A stretch of DNA of 64,000 nt from Bradyrhizobium sp. 170 (GCF_023101085.1 NZ_CP064703.1:2666001-2730000); one strand, 5' to 3'. Positions 17,174 through 25,875 are shown, numbered from the stretch's first letter. The notes: generated from the letters alone by a model not told the origin. Numbers and translations are program-made.

Positions 17174-17742
17174 TCGAGACTGGGTACTTGCTGACCCAGA
17201 CATGCCCTGGCCCAGAATAAAATGGCCCCAGCGCAAGCCGGCTCGTGGAGGGCTGGGACCCCTAGGCGTGCCTCGGGGCAATGGGGATCAAAGGCACAAA
17301 GGCATAATTCGGGAACAAGCGGCAATTGGTTGATATAACCGAGTTGGTTTTCGCAATCCACGCGATCATTAGAGAGCGAACGAATGAAGCGGCAATATAG
17401 AGCCAAGCGTCGTCAATGATCGCCAAGAAGACGACCCCGCTAAGGGGCGGCCGTCGATAGTCGGAACAGCTCTTTAAGAGGCCGCCTAAGTTGGCGGCCT
17501 CTTTCGTTCAAAGGATGTCGAGCAGGTAAGCGGAGCTCTCGCTGGTACCGTTCCGCAGATGAATTCACCGTGAATGCCACAAGAAAAACGGCCCCGGACC
17601 GCCAACTCCCGGCTGGGGCTTGGGGGGCGATACAGCCGGGAGGCACGGGCTAGATCTTATCGGAACCGTAAGTTCCAAGAGCACCCAGCCCCTAGCACCG
17701 GGGGTCGGTCCTGGTCTGTTACGACCCCTAGTGGCCTAGTTT
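17174..17742. other. Intergenic region with three stem-loops
   Basis: No gene seen. Holds imperfect ggccccag hairpins at 17222-17262 and 17589-17620 (relatives of those at 9442 and 14856) and a terminator at 17478-17504. Confidence 0.5.
17478..17504 (+). terminator. Rho-independent-type terminator
   Basis: Perfect nine-base stem gaggccgcc / ggcggcctc with a six-base loop followed by ttt. No gene on the plus strand ends closely upstream; it might close a lost gene or a short RNA. Confidence 0.55.
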
Positions 17743-18120
17743 CTACCGCCACATACCGCGCATGCGGGCGCCAATATCGAGCCTTGGTCCCTGACCGGCG
17801 GTGCGTGCCGTGGCGCCGGCTGGCACGACTGGCCAAGCAGTCCACTCGAATAGACCGAGCAGCTTTTCAGGAATGAATCGTGTCCTTGATGCATAGAGGT
17901 GGCGATCCCCCTGCGCGTGCTGGCCATGCACAAAGAAGCGCTGCGGCACGACCAGATGAAGGTCGTCCTTTGCGCGGGTCATCGCCACATAGAGCAGTCG
18001 GCGTTCCTCCTCAATCTCAGCCGAGGTGCCGGCGCCGAGGTCCGAAGGCATGCAGCCATCGACCACGTTGAGCAGATAGACCGACTTCCACTCCTGGCCC
18101 TTACCGGAGTGGATCGTGGA
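17743..18120 (-). pseudogene. UvrD/PcrA-like helicase, C-terminal remnant
   Basis: Begins abruptly at TLSTIHSGKGQEWKSVYLLN (superfamily 1 helicase motif V region) and includes EEERRLLYVAMTRAKDDLHL (motif VI) to the end MRGMWR. The ATPase half with Walker motifs is gone. Upstream, the DNA switches at about 18120 to a Ku gene reading in the opposite direction, so the truncation is a recombination joint. Confidence 0.8.
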
Positions 18121-18124
18121 CAGG

Positions 18125-18795
18125 GTCTCGAAGGAGGAGCTCGAGAACGTTGCACTGGAATCGACCCGCACGATTGAGATTGACGAGTTTGTCGACCGCA
18201 GCGAGATCGACCCTCGCTATCTGATCCGCCCTACTACCTGCGGCCCGATGGCAAGGTCGGCCATGACGCGTTCGCGGTGATCCGCGAGATGGACAAGGTC
18301 GCGATCGGACGTGTCGTCCTCACCAACCGCGAGCACATCATCGCGCTCGAACCGCTCGACAAAGGGCTTGTCGGTACGCTCCTGCGCTACCCGTACGAAG
18401 TGCGGTCGGAGCAGGAGTATTTCGAGGAAATCCAGGACGTCAAAGTTACCAAGGACATGCTCGATCTCGCCAAGCACATCGTGAACCAGAAGGCCGGCCG
18501 GTTCGAACCCGAGAAGTTCGAGGACCAGTACGAAACGGCCTTGATTGACCTCATCAACCAGAAGCGCACCGGCAAGCCAATCACTCCGAAGGAGCGTCTC
18601 GCCGCCGGCAACGTCGTCGACCTGATGGAGGCGCTGCGCCGGAGCGTCGGCAAGGAGCAGCCCTCGAAGGCCACGAAGAAGCCGAGGAAAGCCGCCGGAC
18701 AGAAGGAGATGCTGCTGGCGATCTCCGGTAAGAAGCCGGCGAAGAAGAACGCCGCAAAGAAGACGACGCCGAAGCCGCAGCGGAAGTCGGCATAG
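18125..18795 (+). pseudogene. Ku homologue, N-terminally truncated and frameshifted
   Basis: Starts inside the Ku core (KEELENVALESTRTIEIDEF), runs to RYLIRP, then needs one base restored to continue YYLRPDGKVGHDAFAVI and IGRVVLTNREHIIALEPLDK, LLRYPYEVRSEQEYF, and a lysine-rich C-terminal tail. The first 70 or so residues are lost at the joint with the helicase remnant. Ku binds broken DNA ends in non-homologous end joining; this copy cannot be functional as read. Confidence 0.85.
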
Positions 18796-18830
18796 AACGC
18801 TCCGCTGCAGCCGTGATGAGGTCCGCGGCG

Positions 18831-19250
18831 TCAGCCGAGAGGTCGGGTTTGTCTGAAATGGAAGCCGTTCGGAGTGAACCTGCGGGCCACGGCGCGCGCC
18901 TTGTCCTCGCATGTCTCCAGCGCGATCTTCTGGGCGAGCATGACATCTCCGATCGGCAGAGCGCCGATCGGCATGAAACACAACCCCTCCTGCAGGCGAC
19001 CTCGTTCGTCGATCTCGCACACGTTCACCGAGGCCCCGGCGTGGATCCTGTACCGCTTTCCGCTGTCGCTTCCGACGACCTCAAAGTAGCCCCGTCTGCC
19101 GAACTGCTCCAGCTGGCTCGGCGACAGCCATTTTCGCAATAGCCGCAGCGACCGGCCCTCCGGCGTGCCCTCGGCGCCGTGCCTGATGAAGAGTGCTCGC
19201 GTCGCTCTCTTGCGGGAGCGGCCGCCTGGTAGCGGTCGAAAGCCGAACAT
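18831..19250 (-). CDS. Hypothetical protein, 139 residues
   Basis: Starts MFGFRPLPGGRSRKRATRAL at ATG 19250; contains RLLRKWLSPSQLEQFGRRGY, YRIHAGASVNVCEIDERGRL and a helical end. Conserved-looking, with strand-rich middle, but I do not recognise a family. It follows the 73-residue gene at 19265-19486 by 14 bases, so they are probably co-transcribed. The ribosome-binding site is weak, consistent with coupling to the upstream gene. Confidence 0.65.
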   Translation of the reverse strand: MFGFRPLPGGRSRKRATRALFIRHGAEGTPEGRSLRLLRKWLSPSQLEQFGRRGYFEVVGSDSGKRYRIHAGASVNVCEIDERGRLQEGLCFMPIGALPIGDVMLAQKIALETCEDKARAVARRFTPNGFHFRQTRPLG

Positions 19251-19264
19251 CGCAGAAAAGCCGA

Positions 19265-19486
19265 CTACCCGCCGACCAGCCGGGGGAAGAAGACCGTCTC
19301 TTCCGCGTTCGGATCGAACGATCGGATCCGGCAGACCTGACCTGGACCAGTCCGGACCGCCGCGGTGAAGCCGACCTTCGTCAGCTCGTAGAACCGCTGC
19401 TCCGCCTTCGCTAGTTCTTGTGTGTCGTGGGAGTTGAAGTGATGACGGCTGTCGCCGGTGCGATCCATCACGATCTGGATTGCCAT
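19265..19486 (-). CDS. Small hypothetical protein, 73 residues
   Basis: MAIQIVMDRTGDSRHHFNSH, then a helix (LAKAEQRFYELTKVGFTAAV) and TGPGQVCRIRSFDPNAEETV. A strong gaggagg precedes ATG 19486. First gene of a two-gene unit. Function unknown. Confidence 0.7.
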   Translation of the reverse strand: MAIQIVMDRTGDSRHHFNSHDTQELAKAEQRFYELTKVGFTAAVRTGPGQVCRIRSFDPNAEETVFFPRLVGG

Positions 19487-19842
19487 GATCGCCTCCTCGG
19501 ATTGCTGTGATAGTCAAGGACTTCGATCAGTATCGGCCCGAAGTTGTGTTCTTTCAAGAGAAGAACATTTCCATTGCAACATGTTGGTCGCCTGCTGATC
19601 GCGGATGGTGCAGCCGATGCTCTTGACTGAACTGCGCCGAGGATACGCCAAGCTATACCGCGATCCTTCGAGCAGGCGTTCTTGGACTAGAGAATAGCGA
19701 AGGGGCGAACCGGTTTCGTAAAGATCATGGCAGGCGGCTGGCGAGAAAGATGAGACGGCGACAATCATGCCTTCGTGATGCTGCTAGACAATAGCTTGCT
19801 CCGAGCCCACGATCGGCACCGCTTCTGAGAGAGGCACGACAG

Positions 19843-20132
19843 ATGACCATCCATAGTGCTATTGGCGCCACTGTCGCATTGGGGCTTGTGCTGGTCTCAT
19901 TGTCAAACGTCGCGCTCGCGCAAAGCCGCACCCAGAAGAAGCCAACGTCGGAGGAAAGCCGCTTATGCAAATAAAGCCGAGCGCGCCGATAGGCTGCAAG
20001 CTCGTCGGAACGGTCAAGGGCACAAAGCTCTGGGCCGGTGACTGCACGGCGGCGCCTGAACTGAGAACAACCACGCCGGAAGATAAAGCGCCGACGCCGT
20101 CGCCCGAGATTACTCCGAAGGAGCAGCAATAA
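19843..20132 (+). pseudogene. Small secreted protein, frameshifted
   Basis: A clear signal peptide (MTIHSAIGATVALGLVLVSL ... NVALA, cleavage before Q) is followed by 16 residues to TAA near 19975. A second frame opening with ATG there gives IGCKLVGTVKGTKLWAGDC and a proline-rich tail to TAA 20130-20132. The two parts look like one exported protein of about 95 residues with a disulfide-capable cysteine pair, broken by a one-base shift. Confidence 0.6.
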
Positions 20133-20163
20133 GGAAAGCTCGGCCGGTTGCGTCGCGGAAATC

Positions 20164-20343
20164 ATGAAGCAACTGAAATAATACCGGCAAAATGCGGAGA
20201 ACTGCGCTACCTCGCGGAAGGTGCTCCCAACGGAGCCAACCCGCCAACAGTACATGCGAATGAAAGCAGCTTGGAGAGCATTAGCCGAGGAACAGGACTG
20301 GCTTGAGGGCGAGATGTCACCTGCACGTAAAGGCGACGGCTGA
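20164..20343 (+). pseudogene. Small helical protein with an early stop codon
   Basis: ATG 20164 opens MKQLK, then TAA, then YRQNAENCATSRKVLPTEPT and RMKAAWRALAEEQDWLEGEM to TGA at 20341-20343. The part after the stop matches a small conserved rhizobial family whose members run straight through this position. Translation could only restart at a downstream ATG near 20256. Confidence 0.55.
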
Positions 20344-20399
20344 CAACGTCCTGACCTGCCCGCCGCAACCTTATTCGCCAGGCAGGCAACGGATCGCTA

Positions 20400-20425
20400 G
20401 GAACAACTCTGTCTGCGAACCCGTT
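20400..20425 (+). promoter_or_regulatory. Possible EcfG-type promoter
   Basis: GGAAC, 17 bases, CGTT. It points at the damaged small gene at 20589, but lies 160 bases upstream, farther than the other sites. Confidence 0.35.
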
Positions 20426-20588
20426 TCGTTTGCGGGCCACTCAGTACGCGTATCAGTGGCCCGGCGCGGCCCCCGCCTCAACCCCATGCCCCCGAGAGGG
20501 CGCGGGGCCGTGTCCGCCAATACCGTGCGGTGGCGATGCCAGCCCGGATGAAAACGGCGCAGGCTGCAACGCTGGGTGCGGAACACTG

Positions 20589-20770
20589 ATGGCAACAGTC
20601 TGGGTCTATGTCGATACCAGCAAGACAGTCGGCGACCGTGATCATCTCAAAGTCTTTGCGAACCGCGACGCTGCCGACGCATGGCTTGTTAAGCACGATC
20701 CCGAAGTGTCGCCTTCGAATACGAGGCGTTGGACGCTGCATGGCCGAAATTCCAGGCGGAAAATATCTAG
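20589..20770 (+). pseudogene. Small conserved protein (VGDxDH family), damaged copy 2
   Basis: ATG 20589 gives MATVWVYVDTSKTVGDRDHL, KVFANRDAADAWLVKHDPE, then loses phase. With one base restored near 20707 the text continues VAFEYEALDAAWPKFQAENI to TAG 20768-20770. Copy 1 at 8661-8805 has FEYEVLE at the matching place, confirming the intended frame. Confidence 0.7.
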
Positions 20771-20839
20771 GCGCGAACACCTGACGGCATCTAACAGCTG
20801 GGCAGTGGATCGCTATACGCGATCTCGGGTAGGTCGAGC

Positions 20840-20923
20840 ATGTCCACGATGGCAGCGAATTCGAAACTGGCCTTCCTACTCCATCAGGAAGCCGAAGCAT
20901 CCGTGCGGCATCGCAAGAAGTAG
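20840..20923 (+). CDS. Possible 27-residue peptide
   Basis: ATG 20840 with aggtcg upstream encodes MSTMAANSKLAFLLHQEAEA and a basic end. Weak evidence: only length, composition and a passable ribosome site. Confidence 0.25.
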   Translation: MSTMAANSKLAFLLHQEAEASVRHRKK

Positions 20924-21084
20924 TTAAAGTCCTTTATTCACGTCGAAAGCGGACATCCACCAGTGCGCTTGGCAGGTCCGCTTGGTGCCACTCGGAAGTT
21001 TCCGATTTGCCTAGGAGCCGATCGCTCTCGGTCTCTCTCCCGGCTTAAGGTCAGATAACGACGGCTTACCGGCGCGTAGACGGA

Positions 21085-21222
21085 CTACTCTTTCGAGATA
21101 TTTTGCAGAGCCGAGGAAAAAAGTCGCGGGCTATCGCATCTGGGGCTGCGGAGATTGTTCGCTTGGCCCCGCGTGGCGACACGTTTTCGTTCGAGTCTTT
21201 CGGCCTCGCGAATGTAATTCAT
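21085..21222 (-). CDS. Possible small basic protein
   Basis: MNYIREAERLERKRVATRGQ and a serine-rich end, 45 residues from ATG 21222. The first 18 residues form a plausible charged helix. No strong ribosome site and no family; low confidence. Confidence 0.3.
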   Translation of the reverse strand: MNYIREAERLERKRVATRGQANNLRSPRCDSPRLFSSALQNISKE

Positions 21223-21423
21223 GAATAATTCGCGTAAGCGCTGGATAGCCAAGCATTCCGAAATGCCCATGAGCGGGTCTCAGACCAAATACAGCATTGA
21301 TGCGATGAATGCGGGACTAAGCCCGTTCGAAAAAATCAAGGCCGCGCTTTCATCCCTGAGTCCGCGCTGCGCTAGACTAAGCGTCCCCGGCCACGGTTTT
21401 GAGCAGGCATGCCCCATGCGAAA

Positions 21424-21443
21424 GGCGGGCATTTCTGCCCGCC
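21424..21443 (-). terminator. Stem-loop after the DUF1236 gene
   Basis: Eight-base perfect stem ggcgggca / tgcccgcc with a four-base loop, 25 bases downstream of the stop of the minus-strand gene. Confidence 0.6.
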
Positions 21444-21468
21444 CTGAACTCGCAGTCAACCGTCGGAT

Positions 21469-22236
21469 TTAGGCCTCCAGAACCGCCACGATCTCGTAGG
21501 TGTTCGGATCCACGATCACGATCTGCTCCTTGACGAGGATGTACTTGTACCTGCGCCATTCCGGATAGATCGTCACCACTCGCTCCGGCAGCGTGTGGAA
21601 GGTCACGTCGCGCGGTACCTTAGTCCCGACCGAAATCGAGAAGTTCACGTTCGTCACCGGCTCAACGCGGGTCTCCTTGATCGCGCTGGTGATCTGCGTG
21701 CGTTGCTCGGTCGAGAGCTTCCCGGCAGCGCCAGCCTGGCCCGTCGTGGTCGTCTCTTTGCCCGCGGCTCCGCCCTGCGTCTGAGTCTGCATGCGGTCTT
21801 CCTTGCCCTGGGCCTTCTGGTCCTTCTGAGGCGTAGTCTGCTCGCGGCCTTGGGTCGTGCTCTGATCACGTTGCTGCGTCGTGCTCTGATCACGGCCTTG
21901 GTCACGTTGGGTCGTGCCCTGGCCGGTCGTCTTTTGTTCGGCCTTCAAGCCGCCGCGGTCCTCCTTGCCCTCGGCTTTCATGCCCTTGTCTTCGCGGCCT
22001 TCAGCTTTCATGTCCTTGCCGCCCTTCATCTGGTCTTCTGTGCGCTGGCTCTTTTCAGCGCCCATCGACTTCTGCTCGGACTTCATGTCGGACTTATCTT
22101 CTGTCGCGCCACGCTGCTGGGTTGCGGCACCGCCCGACGGCGAGTCACGGCCCGTTCCGGTTCCCTGCGCATTGGCGAAACCGGTTCCAGCGATCAGAGT
22201 CGCCGCGGCGACCGAGATCAAAAAACGTTTAGTCAT
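21469..22236 (-). CDS. Exported DUF1236 protein with a long charged repeat region
   Basis: 255 residues. A signal peptide (MTKRFLISVAAATLIAGTGF ... ANAQ) is followed by about 150 residues of low-complexity lysine/glutamate- and glutamine/threonine-rich repeats (KAEGKEDRG-like and DQSTTQQ-like units), then a C-terminal DUF1236 domain (VPRDVTFHTLPERVVTIYPE to YEIVAVLEA). The start at 22236 has ggagg seven bases upstream. A consensus GGAAC-N16-CGTT promoter ends 40 bases before it. This points to general-stress control of a periplasmic or envelope-associated protein, possibly binding or hydrating the cell surface; function unproven. Confidence 0.85.
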   Translation of the reverse strand: MTKRFLISVAAATLIAGTGFANAQGTGTGRDSPSGGAATQQRGATEDKSDMKSEQKSMGAEKSQRTEDQMKGGKDMKAEGREDKGMKAEGKEDRGGLKAEQKTTGQGTTQRDQGRDQSTTQQRDQSTTQGREQTTPQKDQKAQGKEDRMQTQTQGGAAGKETTTTGQAGAAGKLSTEQRTQITSAIKETRVEPVTNVNFSISVGTKVPRDVTFHTLPERVVTIYPEWRRYKYILVKEQIVIVDPNTYEIVAVLEA

Positions 22237-22275
22237 GGAATCCTCCTCCACAGTTTGCACTGCCCTCGGCGATTT

Positions 22276-22300
22276 AACGAAAAGGAAATTATGACGTTCC
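22276..22300 (-). promoter_or_regulatory. EcfG-type stress promoter for the DUF1236 gene
   Basis: On the minus strand GGAAC (22300-22296), 16 bases, CGTT (22279-22276). Exact consensus, 40 bases from the start codon. Confidence 0.8.
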
Positions 22301-22412
22301 TTGGATGCGTCACCATGCTCGAAATCCCCAGCGTCCTCTCACGTGTTGAAACAAAAGTTCCAGCATTGCTTATCCCTCCAGTCTGGCGCCCATGCGGAAT
22401 GGAGAGAGTTCC

Positions 22413-22577
22413 ATGTCGATCAGTACGATCATTCTGATTATCTTGGTGATTGCGTTGTTGGGTGGCTTTAGCGGCATTGGCGGCGGCCCATTTTATGGGA
22501 CCGGCTACTACGGCGGCGGTGGATTGGGCCTCGTAATTATTATCCTGCTGATTTTGATTCTGCTGGGCAGAATCTGA
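22413..22577 (+). CDS. DUF3309 small membrane protein
   Basis: 54 residues: MSISTIILIILVIALLGGFS, a glycine/tyrosine-rich middle (YGTGYYGGGG), and a second hydrophobic helix ending LGRI. Matches the DUF3309 two-helix proteins of alphaproteobacteria. Start at ATG 22413 because ggagag lies eight bases upstream. No consensus stress promoter was found in front of it. Confidence 0.8.
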   Translation: MSISTIILIILVIALLGGFSGIGGGPFYGTGYYGGGGLGLVIIILLILILLGRI

Positions 22578-22665
22578 ATCGTTTTGGGCAAGCTCTTTTG
22601 CAGTTTACCGGCGCGGACAGGTTGTCCGGATTACTGGAGCATCCTGCCAAATCCGGTCGCAGCAA

Positions 22666-22694
22666 AAACCGCCTTGCAGGGTGGCAAGGCGGCT
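22666..22694. terminator. Bidirectional stem-loop between convergent genes
   Basis: Nine-base stem ccgccttgc / gcaaggcgg with flanking aa/tt, lying between the plus-strand DUF3309 and minus-strand CsbD genes. Runs of A on the left and TT on the right suit termination from both sides. Confidence 0.65.
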
Positions 22695-22737
22695 TAAGGA
22701 CACCGAACGAGTTTGCGTTTGTCCTAAACGTGAGGGT

Positions 22738-22938
22738 TCAGGGCAATGTCGAAAACCAATCATCAACGTCCTTACGGGCTTGATCCTTGGCGTAGCCGTA
22801 GCGCTTTTGCAGCCGACCTTCGAGCTCATCGCGCCGGCCGTTGATGGCGGTCAGGTCATCGTCCGTCAGTTTGGCCCAGTTCTGTTTGACCTTGCCCTTG
22901 ACCTCGTTCCAATTCCCTTCGATTCGATTCCAGTCCAT
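22738..22938 (-). CDS. CsbD-family stress protein
   Basis: 66 residues: MDWNRIEGNWNEVKGKVKQN, WAKLTDDDLTAINGRRDELE, then a short helix, the complete CsbD signature. These small helical proteins accumulate under general stress in many bacteria; molecular role unknown. ATG 22938 has ggagg upstream, and a perfect EcfG-type promoter lies 29 bases in front of it. Confidence 0.9.
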   Translation of the reverse strand: MDWNRIEGNWNEVKGKVKQNWAKLTDDDLTAINGRRDELEGRLQKRYGYAKDQARKDVDDWFSTLP

Positions 22939-22966
22939 GATGTGATCCTCCGGCTTCGGAAACCGC

Positions 22967-22991
22967 AACGCTTAGACCATCGTCTGGTTCC
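22967..22991 (-). promoter_or_regulatory. EcfG-type stress promoter for csbD-like gene
   Basis: Minus strand GGAAC (22991-22987), 16 bases, CGTT (22970-22967). Exact consensus; 29 bases upstream of the CsbD start codon. Confidence 0.8.
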
Positions 22992-23657
22992 TACCCGCCG
23001 CGGCCGCGGGGTGGCGTGCAGGAAATGGGTGCGTCCGGAGGAGGACAGTTTAGGGAGGACGAAAAGAAGCCCCTGAATTCAGCGCGACTACGAACTAACG
23101 CGCGTCTACAGCCCCTATGTGCGCTGCGAGCGGAACGATGCCGTAGGCGGGGCTGCTCGTATCATGCTTTCGAGTGTCAGCGAAAACGCCTTCAAAAGGG
23201 AGGCGGCCAAATTCGGAAGTGTCCCTGCTTGAACAGTAGGTGCGTTATACTCTCACGAACGTCAGGCCGCCCCGGCAGGTCCGTTCCGCACCGCCTTGAA
23301 AAGGGATGGCACCTATTATTGCTGCGACCCCTGCGCTCAAAAAAGAAGATGCGACCAATTTGCGCGATCGTTTGAGAAGCAAGGGTCGAAAATCTTGTGC
23401 GGGGCCGTCGAGCCGAGTTTGGGTCAGGTTGAACCAGGATGACCAGCCGAAAAGTGACTTTCCCCGGCGGTACCGGCTTTTGGGGCCGGCGCGTCGTTCA
23501 ACATCTTTTCGACTACGTTTCGAGATCAGGGCTGCGTCAACAGGGAGCTTAGCAACAGGTCGGACTGAAGGTCGTTAGAGCCAGTGTCGGCGACGATAGA
23601 TCGATGATGAGCGCTACGGCGGGTGCTTTCGTTGTGAAATGTCCTCCGGAGCGCCAG
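22992..23657. other. Intergenic stretch, no gene recognised
   Basis: About 670 bases. A stretch at about 23290-23400 on the plus strand reads RTALKRDGTYYCCDPCAQ-like text that could be the end of a lost cysteine-containing protein, but I cannot identify it. Confidence 0.4.
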
Positions 23658-23682
23658 GAACGACCCCGTAGCGGCCGAGTTA
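23658..23682 (+). promoter_or_regulatory. EcfG-type stress promoter for the PRC-barrel gene
   Basis: GGAAC, 17 bases, GTT (the -10 reads AGTT). 32 bases before the start codon. Confidence 0.7.
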
Positions 23683-23713
23683 AGTCGACAGAACTCACTG
23701 AGGGAGGAAGCCG

Positions 23714-24091
23714 ATGGCCCGCGCTACAGCCCATCCGGATCATCAATGCATCTCAAGCGAAGACATTCATGGAACCGAGGTTTATGGAGCAGATGGAAAG
23801 AACATCGGTGAGATTGATCACCTCATTATCGACAAGGCGTCAGGTCGCGTGGCTTATGCCGTCATGAGCTTTGGCGGATTTGTTGGGTTAGGCCACAGCC
23901 ATTATCCCATCCCCTGGGCCGCTCTGACATACGATACCTCGCTTGCTGGTTTTCGAACCAGTATCACCGAGCAACAGCTGAAGGATGCGCCTGAGTTCAG
24001 TGATGACTCATGGCAGGATAGAGACTGGGAAACGCGCACCCACCGGTACTACGGGATGCCTACGTACTGGGAAGGGCGGGGCGGCCTATAA
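23714..24091 (+). CDS. PRC-barrel domain protein
   Basis: 125 residues. VYGADGKNIGEIDHLIIDKA followed by GRVAYAVMSFGGFVGLGHSH and YPIPWAALTYD is the PRC-barrel beta fold. PRC-barrel proteins take part in RNA processing or, in rhizobia, appear as small stress proteins; no catalytic activity is implied. gaggagg precedes ATG 23714. The stress promoter just upstream supports expression under EcfG. Confidence 0.85.
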   Translation: MARATAHPDHQCISSEDIHGTEVYGADGKNIGEIDHLIIDKASGRVAYAVMSFGGFVGLGHSHYPIPWAALTYDTSLAGFRTSITEQQLKDAPEFSDDSWQDRDWETRTHRYYGMPTYWEGRGGL

Positions 24092-24136
24092 CGCTAGGTA
24101 GCGTATCCGAAAGTTTCGTGGGAAGCGGGAAGCAGC

Positions 24137-24406
24137 CTAGCCGCAATCGGGTAGGCACTCCGGGCAGGTATCCCCAATCGAGTCAAGGACGTCCTTGATC
24201 GCGGTAAGAGCTTCGTCCGGTGAAACGCCAAACGGCGGGTCCTGGCACACGACGACTAGCGCCAGCTCGCGGGAATGCGGGTCTGCACGGTCCTTCATGC
24301 AGCCATGCTCCTCGCACTCACGGATGGCGCCCGCCTTCTGGAGCACCGAGATTGCCCAGCCGCGTAGCATCCGGAGGGCCGGCAACCGTTCGTTCATCAT
24401 CAGCAT
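24137..24406 (-). CDS. Hypothetical protein with a C-terminal cysteine pair
   Basis: 89 residues from ATG 24406 (aggag eight bases upstream). Sequence features: a helix RMLRGWAISVLQKAGAIREC, then DRADPHSRELALVVV, PPFGVSPDEALTAIKDVLDS and CPEC close to the end. Conserved-looking small protein; no function known. Confidence 0.65.
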   Translation of the reverse strand: MLMMNERLPALRMLRGWAISVLQKAGAIRECEEHGCMKDRADPHSRELALVVVCQDPPFGVSPDEALTAIKDVLDSIGDTCPECLPDCG

Positions 24407-24609
24407 CGAGATCACTCCTGCCGGACAAATCCTTTGGCCGTCGCCCGTTCCGGGCTGCTAACACAGGGAGGGATTCCGAATTAGCAAGTCAGCGGCCTCC
24501 CATGTTCCGCCGCCCTGGGCACAACAGCAATCAGGCGCGGCGTTTTCTTCGCTTGCTGGATCGGCGGCTTGAGGAGGAAAGACAGCCTGGGTTCTTCATC
24601 GGAAGGCTT

Positions 24610-25827
24610 TCATGCATCGCCGCTTGGTGAAGTAGCCGGAGGGGCATTCCTTGCTCTCGATCTTCGGCATGGCACGTGGCCCCTTGTTGTGGAGCTCCGC
24701 TTGCCAGACAACAATTTTGGATCGGCGCTGGCCGGCAGCTCCGCCTCTTTGGCGAGCCGGCCGCGCAGTAACGCGAGCACGGCGGCTTCCTCCGGCTTCA
24801 TATTTACGACAGCGTTCCGAAGCTCGTTCTCGGCTTGTGACTTGATCTCAAGGACCAGGTTTCCATCCATGTAGGAGTTCAGCACCTCCGGATGGATGTA
24901 GCACTTCCTGCAGATCGTCGGCGTGTTGCCGAGCCGTGCGGAGACTTTCTCGATCGCGCCGCGAAGATTGCGCTTCGCCTGAGCGGCGCTGTCGAAGCTC
25001 TCAAGTTCGCTCAAGGCCATGGCCGCCAGCACCGTCCCCGCCCAGGTTCGGAAATCCTTTGCCGTAATGTCTTTACCGGTAATTGCCTTGAGATACTCAT
25101 TCACGTCGGTCGATGTGACATCCTGGCAATTGCCTGGTTCATCGATGTACTGAAGTAGCTCCTGTCCGGGGAGCTCCTGACAGGCCCTAATGATCTTTGC
25201 GACGCGCCGGTCTCGTACGCGCAGCGACCATTGTTTGCCCCCTTTACCGGTGAAGCGGAAACGAACCTCGTTTCCCTCGACGCCCACGTGCCGGTTCTTC
25301 AACGTGGTCAGGCCATAGCTGCTGTTCTGCCTGGCGTAATCGTCATTCCCTACACGTATCAACGTGGTCTCTAGGAGATGCACGACGGTTGCCAGAACTT
25401 TTTCCCGCGGCAGGCCGCGCAATGCCATGTGCTCACGTACGGTTTCCCGAATGGAAGGCAGCGCGTCTGCAAATGCGACCACATGCTCGTACTTCGTGCT
25501 TTCCCGCACCTCGCGGAAGCGCGCATGGTAACGATACTGCTTGCGACCCTTTGCGTCACGGCCGGTTGCCTGGATATGGCCATCCGGAAGCGGACAGATC
25601 CACACGTCAGTCCAGGCGGGCGGGATCGCGAGTGCTCTTATCCGCTTCAGCGCGTCAGGCTCGATGAGCCTCGAGCCGTCGGGTCGTCTGTAGCTGAATC
25701 CCGTCCCCGCCTTCTTGCGCCCAATGCCGGGCCGTTCGTCGGAAACATATCTCAGGCCCGCGGATTCGGCGGCATCCCGCGGGTCGACGATCGCCTGCGC
25801 GCTATCCGGTGGCTCGACCAGCAACAC
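24610..25827 (-). CDS. DNA topoisomerase IB
   Basis: 405 residues from GTG 25827. Poxvirus-like/bacterial type IB enzyme: GLRYVSDERPGIGRKKAGTG, IPPAWTDVWICPLPDGHIQA, GRKQYRYHARFREVRE, TLIRVGNDDYARQNSSYGLT, KDITAKDFRTWAGTVLAAMA (active-site region) and the catalytic tyrosine in CRKCYIHPEV. It relaxes supercoils by transient 3'-phosphotyrosine linkage. The frame is open further upstream, but an EcfG-type promoter at 25851-25875 places transcription start near 25846, so the GTG with aggagg just before it is the most upstream reasonable start. Confidence 0.85.
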   Translation of the reverse strand: MLLVEPPDSAQAIVDPRDAAESAGLRYVSDERPGIGRKKAGTGFSYRRPDGSRLIEPDALKRIRALAIPPAWTDVWICPLPDGHIQATGRDAKGRKQYRYHARFREVRESTKYEHVVAFADALPSIRETVREHMALRGLPREKVLATVVHLLETTLIRVGNDDYARQNSSYGLTTLKNRHVGVEGNEVRFRFTGKGGKQWSLRVRDRRVAKIIRACQELPGQELLQYIDEPGNCQDVTSTDVNEYLKAITGKDITAKDFRTWAGTVLAAMALSELESFDSAAQAKRNLRGAIEKVSARLGNTPTICRKCYIHPEVLNSYMDGNLVLEIKSQAENELRNAVVNMKPEEAAVLALLRGRLAKEAELPASADPKLLSGKRSSTTRGHVPCRRSRARNAPPATSPSGDA

Positions 25828-25850
25828 GCCTCCTATCCTGCCTCCAAATG

Positions 25851-25875
25851 AACCTTTCTGATCAAGGGAGGTTCC
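25851..25875 (-). promoter_or_regulatory. EcfG-type stress promoter for topoisomerase IB
   Basis: Minus strand GGAAC (25875-25871), 17 bases, GTT (25853-25851). Predicted mRNA starts about 19 bases before the GTG start. Confidence 0.65.

Noticed and set aside
21595..22437. 280-codon plus-strand frame opposite the DUF1236 gene
   Set aside because: Leucine/alanine/arginine-rich antisense of the repeat tract; arises from the repetitive sense codons.
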